This document shows, piece after piece, positions 7,070 to 13,757 of a stretch of DNA of 22,083 nt. This stretch comes from an uncultured Eubacteriales bacterium (GTDB lineage: Bacteria > Bacillota > Clostridia > Oscillospirales > Oscillospiraceae), in contig URCK01000025.1 of the NCBI GenBank assembly GCA_900546295.1, positions 1 to 22,083 of the forward strand, read 5' to 3'. A program made the translations under genes and the position numbers. Under the pieces are notes generated by a model that worked only from the letters and a program-made list of their open reading frames with translations, did no database searches and was not told the DNA's origin. Numbering within the stretch: position 1 is the first letter of the stretch; the number at the start of each line of letters is the position of its first letter.

Positions 7070-8038
7070 TTATTCCTCCGGTTTTGTTTCATTTGTCGTG
7101 TTTTTACTCTTCTTCCTGCCAAGCTTCGGCAGCTTCTTTCCGCGGCGCAGCCGGCCGATGAGCTTCACGGCCGCAAACGCGACCGCCGCGAAAATCAGGA
7201 TGCCGAGCCAGCTGTAGGCGAGCCAGAGCGCAAAGTTCTCCAGCCCCTCGGCAGCGGCGGCAAGGCCGTCCGTAAAGGCGTTGCCGAGCTTTTCGCCAAA
7301 GCTCTTGGGCGCATCCTCCGTGCCGGAGAGACGGTAGACCTCGTTCAGTTCGAGCGTGACGGTCGCATAGTCCACGAGCGCGTCGTAGTGGCGCACCGTA
7401 CCGGAGAGACGTTCGATCTCATACTCCGTTTCGGAGATGGCGGACTCGATGGTAATGATGTCCTCCATATTTTCCGCCTTTTTGAGCAGCTCCTGCAAGC
7501 GCGCAAGCTTGATCTGCGCCGTTTCCAGGCGCGACTGCGTGTCGTAATACTGCTCGCTGATGTCCTCCGCCGAGTCGCTCTGCCATGTCACGTGGCAAAG
7601 CGTGCCCACCTGCGCGCAGAAGTCAGCAAACTGCTCCGCCGGCACGCGCACAGTGTAGCTTGCGTGGCGATAGCCGTTGGAATAGCTTGAAAAATCCTTC
7701 TGTTCGAAGTAAGCGCCGCTGCGCTCGACGAGCGCGGCAATGTCCTCTGCCGCCTGCTCGTAGGAGAGCGTCTGCATCTCGATGTACGCGCTGTAGATCA
7801 TCTTGACACCGCGCTCGGAAAGGCTCTTATCGATACCAGAACCTACCTGCCCGCCGCCGTTCCACGCGCCCGTGTCTTCCGCTTCGTCATCTGTTGCGGT
7901 AAAGTCGTAGTCTTCTTTCGTCGAATCATAGCCGTTGTAGCTGCCCGTCATGGTATCCGGGCCGGCGGACTTCGCGCCGCAGGCGGCAAGGGAAAGCGCC
8001 AGCACCAGCGCGAGCAAAAGGGTCAAACATCTTTTCAT
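7070..8038 (-). CDS. DUF4349 domain-containing lipoprotein
   Basis: A 322-residue predicted lipoprotein. The signal peptide MKRCLTLLLALVLALSLAAC ends in a lipobox with the lipidated Cys at about residue 20. A low-complexity acidic linker follows, then the DUF4349 domain (about 75-270, beginning near IYSAYIEMQTLSYEQAAEDI) containing a long charged coiled coil. A C-terminal membrane helix (about 278-300) and a very basic tail (RLRRGKKLPKLGRKKSK) close the protein. It is thus anchored at both ends with the domain outside the cell; function is unknown. The ATG at 8038 is preferred over an in-frame GTG at 8053, because GAGGTGG lies 6-8 bases before the ATG and the signal peptide starts there. Confidence 0.85.
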   Translation of the reverse strand: MKRCLTLLLALVLALSLAACGAKSAGPDTMTGSYNGYDSTKEDYDFTATDDEAEDTGAWNGGGQVGSGIDKSLSERGVKMIYSAYIEMQTLSYEQAAEDIAALVERSGAYFEQKDFSSYSNGYRHASYTVRVPAEQFADFCAQVGTLCHVTWQSDSAEDISEQYYDTQSRLETAQIKLARLQELLKKAENMEDIITIESAISETEYEIERLSGTVRHYDALVDYATVTLELNEVYRLSGTEDAPKSFGEKLGNAFTDGLAAAAEGLENFALWLAYSWLGILIFAAVAFAAVKLIGRLRRGKKLPKLGRKKSKNTTNETKPEE

Positions 8039-8123
8039 CTTCTTCCACCTCACTTTGATTTTGGGGCTTGCGAAGGTTTAGACGTTCATTTGGTAAGAAA
8101 AGTTCCGAAATTCCTCATTTTTC

Positions 8124-8699
8124 TCATTCAAGCTCATCGAGCGTCATCGAAAAGCTCTCCATGCAGTGCGCCATGAAGTAGTCAAGCTCCGGCATTTTCA
8201 TCTCGCCCAGCGCGCGGCGCGTCTGCTCGGCAGCCTTTTTGAATTCCAGATTGCCTGCCTTGAGCTCCTCCACGCACTTGATGTAAGCGGACAGCTTGTC
8301 CGCCGCCTTGACGAGCGAGCGCACCGTCTCATCCTCGATCCTGATGATCGGCTCATAGTCCGCGCGCAGCGCGTCCGGCAGCATGGATAAGAGCTTTTCG
8401 CCCGCCACGGTCTCCACCTTGCGGTAGGCGTCGCGGATCTCGGGGTTATAGTACTTGATGGGCGTCGGCATGTCGCCGGTCAGGATCTCTGTCGCGTCGT
8501 GGTAGAGCGCGGCGACCGCCACGGCGTTCGCGTCGGTCGGGATGCCGCAGACGCGCGTGCGGATCAGCGCGAGCGCGTGCGCAAGCACCGCGACCATGTG
8601 GCTGTGCTCCTGAATGTTCTCTTCTTCGGTGTTGCGCATGAGCGCCCAGCGCTTCACGCAGCGCATGCGGGAGATATAGGCATAAAAATGGTTGGCCAT
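8124..8699 (-). CDS. yfbR: HD-domain 5'-nucleotidase, YfbR-like
   Basis: Probably a 5'-deoxynucleotidase that removes phosphate from dNMPs in the cytosol. The 191-residue protein matches YfbR in length and motif order: RW at 17-18, EHS with His32, the HD pair at His67-Asp68 within AALYHDATEILTGDMPTP, and a later Asp in KAADKLSAY. These correspond to the metal- and substrate-binding residues of Escherichia coli YfbR. GGAGG precedes the ATG. The gene starts three bases after the mtaB stop, so it is in that operon. Substrate preference (dNMP against other nucleotides) is inferred from the family only. Confidence 0.88.
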   Translation of the reverse strand: MANHFYAYISRMRCVKRWALMRNTEEENIQEHSHMVAVLAHALALIRTRVCGIPTDANAVAVAALYHDATEILTGDMPTPIKYYNPEIRDAYRKVETVAGEKLLSMLPDALRADYEPIIRIEDETVRSLVKAADKLSAYIKCVEELKAGNLEFKKAAEQTRRALGEMKMPELDYFMAHCMESFSMTLDELE

Positions 8700-8702
8700 G
8701 CG

Positions 8703-9989
8703 TTATTCCTCCAACTCGCCGCGAAGACTGCCGCCGTCGACCGCCGTGATCTTCACGTTTTTCACCTGATTGTGCAGGCCTTCCTGCGCGACGGAGACCT
8801 CCATATAGTTCGGCGCGTGGCCCGCGCTGCCGCCCTGCCGGTCGCGCTCGAAGAGTACCGGGAAGGTCTTGCCCACGCAGCGGGCAAGATACGCTTCGTG
8901 CATCTCCCTTGCGACCGCCGCGGCGCGCGCGGCGCGCTCCTCGCGCACGGGCATATCGACCTGCCGCATCTCGGCAGCCTTCGTGCCGGGACGGATGGAG
9001 TAGGGGAAGACGTGCATCTCAGCAAAGCCGACGCGCGCGATGAAGTCGAGCGTCTGCGCAAATTCCTCCTCCGTCTCCTCGGGAAAGCCCGTGATGAGAT
9101 CGGTCGTGATGGCGGGATCGTCAAAATACTTGCGCAGCAGCTCGCAGGACTCCATAAAACGCGCCGTGTCGTACTTGCGGTTCATGCGCTTTAAGGTCGC
9201 GTCGCAGCCCGACTGCATCGAAAGATGGAAGTGCGGGCAGAGGTACTTGAGCTTTGCAGCGCGCGCGCAGAATTCCTCCGTGATGGTGCGCGGCTCGAGC
9301 GAGCCGAGTCGAATGCGCATCTCGCCGCCCTCGCGCGCGATCAGCTCTAAAAGGTCGATGAGTGACGTGCCGTCCTTGAAGTCCGAGCCGTAGGACGAAA
9401 TTTCGATGCCCGTGACCACGATCTCGCGATAGCCCTCCTCGCGCAGCGCTCTCACCTGCTTTGCAGCTTCCTCCATCGGCAGCGAGCGCACGCGCCCGCG
9501 CGCGTAGGGGATGAGGCAGTAGGTGCAGAAGTTCACGCACCCGTCCTCGACCTTGAGCATCGCGCGCGTGCGGTTGACCATGCCGCCGGCGGGCAGCACC
9601 TCAAATTCGCGCCGCTCCCACACGTCGTCCACATGGACGATGTGCGTCTTCTCCCGCGCCGCGCGCTCTAAAAGGTCAATAAAGTGCGCGCGGTCGTTCG
9701 TGCCCGCGATCACGTCGAGATCGAGCTTTTTCACATCCTCCGGGTGGGTCTGGGCGTAGCAGCCGCAGGCGGCGATGACCGCGCTCGGGTTGCGCCGCCT
9801 GGCCTGACGGAGCATCTGGCGCGACTTTTTGTCGCTCACCGCCGTCACCGAGCAGGTGTTGACAACATAGATGTCCGCCGTCTCTTCAAAATCTGCGAGC
9901 GTGTGCCCGCGGCGCTTCAGCTCCTGCTCGAGCGCCTGCGTTTCGTATTGGTTCACCTTGCACCCGAGGGTGCAGATCGCAACTTTCAT
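8703..9989 (-). CDS. mtaB: tRNA (t6A37-C2)-methylthiotransferase MtaB
   Basis: A radical-SAM enzyme that converts t6A at tRNA position 37 into ms2t6A. The 428-residue protein has the three expected parts. The N-terminal UPF0004 domain carries cluster cysteines near Cys10, Cys46 and the CGC at 75-77. The radical SAM core has Cys151, Cys155 and Cys158 (CVNFCTYC). A C-terminal TRAM-like domain completes it. The start MKVAICTLGCKVNQYE at 9989 is the conserved family start. The reading frame stays open up to 10130, but that extension has no ribosome-binding site and would run over the divergent gene. It heads an operon with yfbR, the DUF4349 gene and the MBL hydrolase gene. TsaD, encoded nearby at 4247-5263, makes its substrate. 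Confidence 0.95.
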   Translation of the reverse strand: MKVAICTLGCKVNQYETQALEQELKRRGHTLADFEETADIYVVNTCSVTAVSDKKSRQMLRQARRRNPSAVIAACGCYAQTHPEDVKKLDLDVIAGTNDRAHFIDLLERAAREKTHIVHVDDVWERREFEVLPAGGMVNRTRAMLKVEDGCVNFCTYCLIPYARGRVRSLPMEEAAKQVRALREEGYREIVVTGIEISSYGSDFKDGTSLIDLLELIAREGGEMRIRLGSLEPRTITEEFCARAAKLKYLCPHFHLSMQSGCDATLKRMNRKYDTARFMESCELLRKYFDDPAITTDLITGFPEETEEEFAQTLDFIARVGFAEMHVFPYSIRPGTKAAEMRQVDMPVREERAARAAAVAREMHEAYLARCVGKTFPVLFERDRQGGSAGHAPNYMEVSVAQEGLHNQVKNVKITAVDGGSLRGELEE

Positions 9990-10041
9990 GTGTGCCTGTA
10001 TCCTTTTCTGCGCAGGCGGCGGCAAAAAGCGCCCGCCGCCC

Positions 10042-10069
10042 TTGCTTTTTTGTTTCAATATTGTATAAT
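10042..10069 (+). promoter_or_regulatory. Sigma-A-type promoter of the cysteine desulfurase-MATE operon
   Basis: TTGCTT (10042-10047) and a perfect TATAAT (10064-10069) are 16 bases apart, about 45 bases before the ATG at 10113. Its -10 element overlaps that of the divergent mtaB promoter. Confidence 0.65.
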
Positions 10070-10088
10070 CATTTGAGCGATCTGACAA
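10060..10088 (-). promoter_or_regulatory. Sigma-A-type promoter of mtaB, overlapping the divergent promoter
   Basis: On the minus strand, TTGTCA (10088-10083) lies 17 bases before TACAAT (10065-10060). Transcription would begin near 10053, about 64 bases before the mtaB start. The -10 boxes of this and the opposing promoter share bases 10064-10065, so RNA polymerase cannot occupy both at once. Confidence 0.6.
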
Positions 10089-10112
10089 GTCCAAAGAAAG
10101 GATTTTCCCGAT

Positions 10113-11246
10113 ATGATCTATCTCGATCACGCCGCCACCACTCCCGTTCCCGAAGAGGTGGCGCGCGCCGTTTACGATACGCTCTTTTCCGCCTGGGGCA
10201 ACCCAAGCTCCCAGTATCCCTTCGGCAAGCAGGCGAAAGCACAGCTCGATGATGCGCGCGAAACGGTCGCCGCAGCGCTTGGCTGCAAGGCGTCCGAGCT
10301 TATCTTCACCTCCTGCGGCTCAGAGAGCGACAACTGGGCCATCCGCCTCGCCGCGCATCAGAACCGCCACGTGGGCAAGCACATCATCACCACCGCCGTG
10401 GAGCACAGCGCGGTCCTCGAGCCGTGCCGGGCGCTCGAGCAGGAGGGCTATTCCGTCACCTACCTAAAGCCCGACAAAAACGGCAATATCACCGCCTCTC
10501 AGGTGGAAAATGCCCTGCGGGACGACACCGCGCTCGTCACGATGATGCTCGTGAACAACGAAACGGGCTGCATCTTCCCCGTTGCCGAGGTCGCGCGGCT
10601 CTTAAAAGAGAAAAAGTCCCGCGCGCTGCTCCATACCGACGCGGTGCAGGCTTTTCTGGAAGTCCCCTTCCGCGCCTCCACACTCGGCGCGGATCTTATC
10701 TCCATCAGCGGGCACAAGATCGGTGCGCCAAAGGGCATCGGCGCGCTGTACCTCGGCGAGCGCGTGCGCGCGCCCCAGCCGCTCATCTACGGCGGCGGGC
10801 AGGAGCAGGGACTTCGCTCCGGCACGGAGGCCACAGGACAGATTGCAGGCTTTGCCAGAGCCGTCGCACTGCGATGCGAGCATCTTGAGGAAACACTCGC
10901 GCACATGGCTGCCATCAAGGCCTACACTGAGGAAACGCTGCTCGCTCTCGGCGGCGTCGTCCGCATCGGCGACGGAACCGCGCCGCACATCCTGTCGATC
11001 TCGCTCGTCGGCTACCCGTCGGCGAATGTCGTTACGGAACTTGGCGCACAGGGCATCTGCATCTCGGCAGGCTCCGCCTGCCACCGCGGGCAGCTGAGCC
11101 ACGTCTACCGCGCGATGGGTCTTGACAAGAAGACCGCCGCAGGCGTGCTGCGCGTCAGCTTCGGCCCCGAAACGACCAAAGAAGACATCGATGCGCTCGC
11201 CAAAGCGCTCAGAGCACATCACGACACGCGCTTCCCCATGCTGTAA
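10113..11246 (+). CDS. Cysteine desulfurase (NifS/IscS-like, PLP-dependent)
   Basis: Takes sulfur from L-cysteine as an enzyme persulfide and passes it on, for Fe-S cluster or thio-tRNA synthesis. The 377-residue class V aminotransferase-fold protein starts with the conserved YLDHAATTPVP. It shows the cofactor motif VEHSAV (about 96-101), the PLP lysine Lys202 in SGHKIGAPKG, and the persulfide cysteine Cys323 in ISAGSACHRG. The loop after that Cys looks about two residues shorter than in Escherichia coli IscS. AAAGGA upstream of the ATG is the ribosome-binding site. No iscU, iscR, thiI or mnmA is adjacent, so the sulfur acceptor is unknown. A MATE transporter gene follows 20 bases on. Confidence 0.92.
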   Translation: MIYLDHAATTPVPEEVARAVYDTLFSAWGNPSSQYPFGKQAKAQLDDARETVAAALGCKASELIFTSCGSESDNWAIRLAAHQNRHVGKHIITTAVEHSAVLEPCRALEQEGYSVTYLKPDKNGNITASQVENALRDDTALVTMMLVNNETGCIFPVAEVARLLKEKKSRALLHTDAVQAFLEVPFRASTLGADLISISGHKIGAPKGIGALYLGERVRAPQPLIYGGGQEQGLRSGTEATGQIAGFARAVALRCEHLEETLAHMAAIKAYTEETLLALGGVVRIGDGTAPHILSISLVGYPSANVVTELGAQGICISAGSACHRGQLSHVYRAMGLDKKTAAGVLRVSFGPETTKEDIDALAKALRAHHDTRFPML

Positions 11247-11266
11247 TTCCAACATTCGAGGTTTCT

Positions 11267-12646
11267 ATGTTCTCCTATCTTCACCAGCCCAAGGGCTTTT
11301 ACAAGCATCTTTTTCTGCTGGCGCTGCCGGTCATCGTGCAGAATTTGATCACCACGTCGCTCGGCTTTCTCGATACGTTCATGGTGGGACTTCTCGGCAG
11401 CGATCAGATGTCCGCCGTCACGGTGGCGAACGTGCCAGTCTTCATCATCCAGCTCGTCGTCTTCGGCCTGCAAAGCGGCTCAAGCGTGCTCATCAGCCAA
11501 TACTGGGGCCGCGGCGACCGCGAGAGCATCAACCGCGTCATGGGCATCGGCTTTTTCATTGCAGGCGGCGCAAGCGTGCTCTTTGCCGTCATCCTCTGTG
11601 CCTTCCCCAGGCAGGTCCTCTATCTCATCACGAACAACGCAACGCTCGTCGCCCTTGCCGAGCCGTACCTTCGCATCGTCGGCTTCTCCTACATTTTCAA
11701 CTCGCTTTCCTCCATCTATATCGGCATGCAGCGCAGCATCGAAAATCCGCGCTTCGGCATGATCGTCTTCGCCACCTCGATGCTCTGCAACACGCTCGGC
11801 AACTATGTGCTGATCTTCGGCAAGCTCGGTCTGCCCGCGCTCGGCATCACGGGCGCGGCGGTAGCGACGCTTCTGTCCCGCGTGGTGGAGTTCGTCGTCG
11901 CGTTCTCCTACGCATTCCGCTGCCGCACGATGCCGCTCATGCGGCAGGCCATCCTCCGCCCCGGCATGGACATGCTGCGTAAATTCCTGCGCTACAGCGC
12001 GCCGGTGCTCATCAATGAGACGCTCTGGGGCACGGGCTTTTCGATAATCACGGTCATCATGGGCCACATGGCAAATAGCAGCGATCTCATCGCCGCCTAC
12101 ACGCTCGCGGGCAATATCGACAAGCTGATGACCTCGGGCGTGTTCGGCATCGCGGCGGCGGTGTCCGTCATCGTCGGCAAGGAGATCGGCACGGGCAACT
12201 TAAAGGGCGTTTACAACATCGGCCGCGCGCTGTGCTTCACGGCGTTCGCGTTCGGCATTGTGCTCGGTGTCGCCGAATACACGATGTTCGTGACGCTGAT
12301 GCGCCCGTTCATCATGCCGCTCTTCTCGCTCTCGGCGGTCGCCGAGCGGCTTTGCAGTGTGATGCTCATGTGCTACGCCTGCTCCATCCCGCTCCACAGC
12401 TTTTCCTCGACGATGGCCGTCGGCGTGCTGCGCGGCGGCGGCGACGTGAACGCCTCGCTTGTGATCGACAATTTCCCCCTCTGGTGCGGCACGCTGCCGC
12501 TCATGGCTCTCCTCGGCCTTGTGCTCAAGGTCCCCAACGAGATCTTCTGCCTGTGTCTGATGGTCGAGTACATCCTCAAATCCCCCCTCGGTCTCATCCG
12601 CCTGCGCTCGGGCAAGTGGATCCACGACATTACGCGAATCGGATAA
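11267..12646 (+). CDS. MATE-family efflux transporter
   Basis: A 459-residue inner-membrane antiporter that probably exports cationic drugs or metabolites using a sodium or proton gradient. The two MatE halves are visible as repeated blocks of about six helices. The first begins with LFLLALPVIVQNLITTSLGFLD... and the second with LRKFLRYSAPVLINETLWGTG (from about residue 238). Total length and helix number are usual for the family. GAGG lies just before the ATG. The 20-base gap to the cysteine desulfurase and the terminator after the stop make a two-gene operon. Substrate cannot be predicted, and a link to the desulfurase is not obvious. Confidence 0.92.
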   Translation: MFSYLHQPKGFYKHLFLLALPVIVQNLITTSLGFLDTFMVGLLGSDQMSAVTVANVPVFIIQLVVFGLQSGSSVLISQYWGRGDRESINRVMGIGFFIAGGASVLFAVILCAFPRQVLYLITNNATLVALAEPYLRIVGFSYIFNSLSSIYIGMQRSIENPRFGMIVFATSMLCNTLGNYVLIFGKLGLPALGITGAAVATLLSRVVEFVVAFSYAFRCRTMPLMRQAILRPGMDMLRKFLRYSAPVLINETLWGTGFSIITVIMGHMANSSDLIAAYTLAGNIDKLMTSGVFGIAAAVSVIVGKEIGTGNLKGVYNIGRALCFTAFAFGIVLGVAEYTMFVTLMRPFIMPLFSLSAVAERLCSVMLMCYACSIPLHSFSSTMAVGVLRGGGDVNASLVIDNFPLWCGTLPLMALLGLVLKVPNEIFCLCLMVEYILKSPLGLIRLRSGKWIHDITRIG

Positions 12647-12649
12647 AGA

Positions 12650-12695
12650 AAAAAGCGGAAGACAGGAAAAATTTTCCTGTCTTCCGCTTTTTCTC
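12650..12695 (+). terminator. Rho-independent terminator after the MATE gene
   Basis: A long perfect inverted repeat (21-base arms at 12650-12670 and 12672-12692, GC-rich core GCGGAAGACAGG) is flanked by A-runs and T-runs. The innermost A-T pairs must open to form the loop. Because it has A- and T-runs on both sides it could act in both directions. Confidence 0.9.
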
Positions 12696-12701
12696 TGCAT
12701 A

Positions 12702-12747
12702 GCGCGGAAAAATCCGCGCACACTATGATCGGCAAACGCCAAGATCA
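12702..12747. promoter_or_regulatory. Two consecutive inverted repeats upstream of the DUF1540 gene, with a -10-like box
   Basis: GCGCGGA (12702-12708) and TCCGCGC (12713-12719) form a perfect 7-bp repeat around AAAA. Directly after it lies TATGAT (12724-12729), a possible -10 box. A second, looser repeat follows (TGATC-GGC with GCC-AA-GATCA, 12726-12747). No good -35 element is found at the right distance. The arrangement could be an operator around the promoter, or two hairpins in a leader transcribed by readthrough. Confidence 0.35.
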
Positions 12748-12765
12748 CTTTTTGGGAGGTACACC

Positions 12766-12954
12766 ATGACTGATCACACCAATAGCGGCTGCGCCTGCAC
12801 GCCCAACACTTCCATCCGCTGCGCCGTGACCAACTGCGCCAATCACTGCAAGGACGGCCAGTACTGCGGCCTGAACGCCATTCAGGTCGGCACGCACGAG
12901 GCGAACCCCACCATGGACCAGTGCACCGACTGTCAGAGCTTCAAGCTGCGCTAA
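12766..12954 (+). CDS. DUF1540 domain-containing cysteine-rich protein
   Basis: A 62-residue soluble protein with eight cysteines (9, 11, 19, 24, 28, 34, 53 and 56). The spacing CAVTNCANHCKDGQYC followed by a C-terminal CTDC pair fits DUF1540, a small Firmicute family thought to bind metal through its cysteines. That role is an inference. No signal peptide or membrane segment is present. GGGAGG before the ATG is a strong ribosome-binding site. It lies between the terminator of the MATE operon and the TauE/SafE pair. Whether it is co-transcribed with that pair is unclear, since the 45-base gap holds a 7-bp hairpin (12963-12980) without a T-run. Confidence 0.88.
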   Translation: MTDHTNSGCACTPNTSIRCAVTNCANHCKDGQYCGLNAIQVGTHEANPTMDQCTDCQSFKLR

Positions 12955-12999
12955 ACGTCCTTCTGCGCCTGCGGGCGCAGACTACTTAGGAGGTGCGGG

Positions 13000-13353
13000 A
13001 TGGAAAAAGCATCAAAATGCCGCATTGCCGGCGCGATCGCCGGCACGGTGAACGGGCTTTTCGGCGGGGGCGGCGGCATCCCGCTCGTGCTGCTGCTGCA
13101 AAAGTGGGCGGGTCTTTCGGAAAAGGCCGCGTTCGCGACCTGCGTGGCGATCATCTTCCCCGTCTGCCTTGCCTCGGCGGCCGTCTATTTCTTTCGCAAT
13201 GCCCTGCCGCTTGAAGAGGCGCTTCCTTTTCTTCTCGGCGGGCTCATCGGCGGCGCGATCGGCGGCAGACTGTTCGAAAACGTATCGAATCTCTGGCTCA
13301 GGCGCGTTTTCGCGCTGTTTCTGCTCTACGGGGCATGGAGGTACCTTCTATGA
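13000..13353 (+). CDS. Half-size TauE/SafE (TSUP) transporter, first subunit
   Basis: A 117-residue membrane protein equal to about one half of a normal TauE/SafE transporter (around 250 residues). This family exports sulfite, sulfoacetate or related anions in characterised members. It carries the glycine-rich signature AGTVNGLFGGGGGIPLVL at the first helix, then three further hydrophobic stretches ending in FALFLLYGAWRYLL. It ends cleanly with a stop, and its last codons overlap the ATG of the second half (ATGA at 13350-13353), so it is a designed split rather than an obvious frameshift. AGGAGG lies just before its ATG. Substrate unknown. Confidence 0.85.
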   Translation: MEKASKCRIAGAIAGTVNGLFGGGGGIPLVLLLQKWAGLSEKAAFATCVAIIFPVCLASAAVYFFRNALPLEEALPFLLGGLIGGAIGGRLFENVSNLWLRRVFALFLLYGAWRYLL

Positions 13354-13721
13354 CGCAGTGGCTCCTGCGCGCGCTGTGCGGACTTGCAGCAGGCATCCTC
13401 TCCGCCTGGGGCGTCGGCGGCGGAACGCTGCTTCTTTTGTGCATGACGCTCTTTTTCGGCGTGGAGCAGCGCACGGCGCAGGCAATCAACCTGCTCTACT
13501 TTCTGCCGACGGCGGGTGTTTCGCTCTTCGCCCACCGAAAAAACGGCTATCTCGACCGCTGCGCGCTGCGCGCGGCCATCCCGCTCGGCACGCTCTGTGC
13601 CCTTGCCGCCGCCCTTCTTGCAACCGTGCTCGACAGCGGCGCTCTGCGCAAGCCCTTCGGCCTGTTTCTCCTCTACGCAGGGCTTTCCGTCCTGCTGGAA
13701 AAGCCGAAAGAACAGAAATAA
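13350..13721 (+). CDS. Half-size TauE/SafE (TSUP) transporter, second subunit
   Basis: A 123-residue membrane protein that repeats the TSUP half-signature (LAAGILSAWGVGGGTLLLL) and ends with LFLLYAGLSVLL and a short polar tail. It presumably pairs with the half encoded just upstream to make one complete transporter. The start at 13350 is chosen because GGAGG (13337-13341) sits 8 bases upstream and the ATG overlaps the previous stop. An in-frame ATG at 13335 would lie over the ribosome-binding site itself. A terminator follows directly. Whether the two proteins form a heterodimer or separate homodimers cannot be told from sequence. Confidence 0.85.
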   Translation: MTQWLLRALCGLAAGILSAWGVGGGTLLLLCMTLFFGVEQRTAQAINLLYFLPTAGVSLFAHRKNGYLDRCALRAAIPLGTLCALAAALLATVLDSGALRKPFGLFLLYAGLSVLLEKPKEQK

Positions 13722-13745
13722 GCGCCGTGAGATCACGGCGCTTTT
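13720..13745 (+). terminator. Terminator between convergent TauE/SafE pair and rnc
   Basis: AAGCGCCGTG (13720-13729) and CACGGCGCTT (13734-13743) form a perfect 10-bp stem with a 4-base loop, followed by TTTT on the plus strand. It overlaps the last bases of the stop codon. On the minus strand it may also halt the rnc transcript, but the T-run there is poor. Confidence 0.85.
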
Positions 13746-13757
13746 GCGTTTTCCTCT

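Noticed and set aside
8039..8123. Separate promoter for the DUF4349 lipoprotein gene
   Set aside because: The 85-base AT-rich gap has no pair of -35 and -10 boxes with acceptable spacing, so readthrough from mtaB-yfbR is the simpler explanation.
9990..10130. Longer N-terminus for MtaB
   Set aside because: The frame is open to 10130, but it would overlap the divergent gene and both promoters, and the family's conserved start is at 9989.
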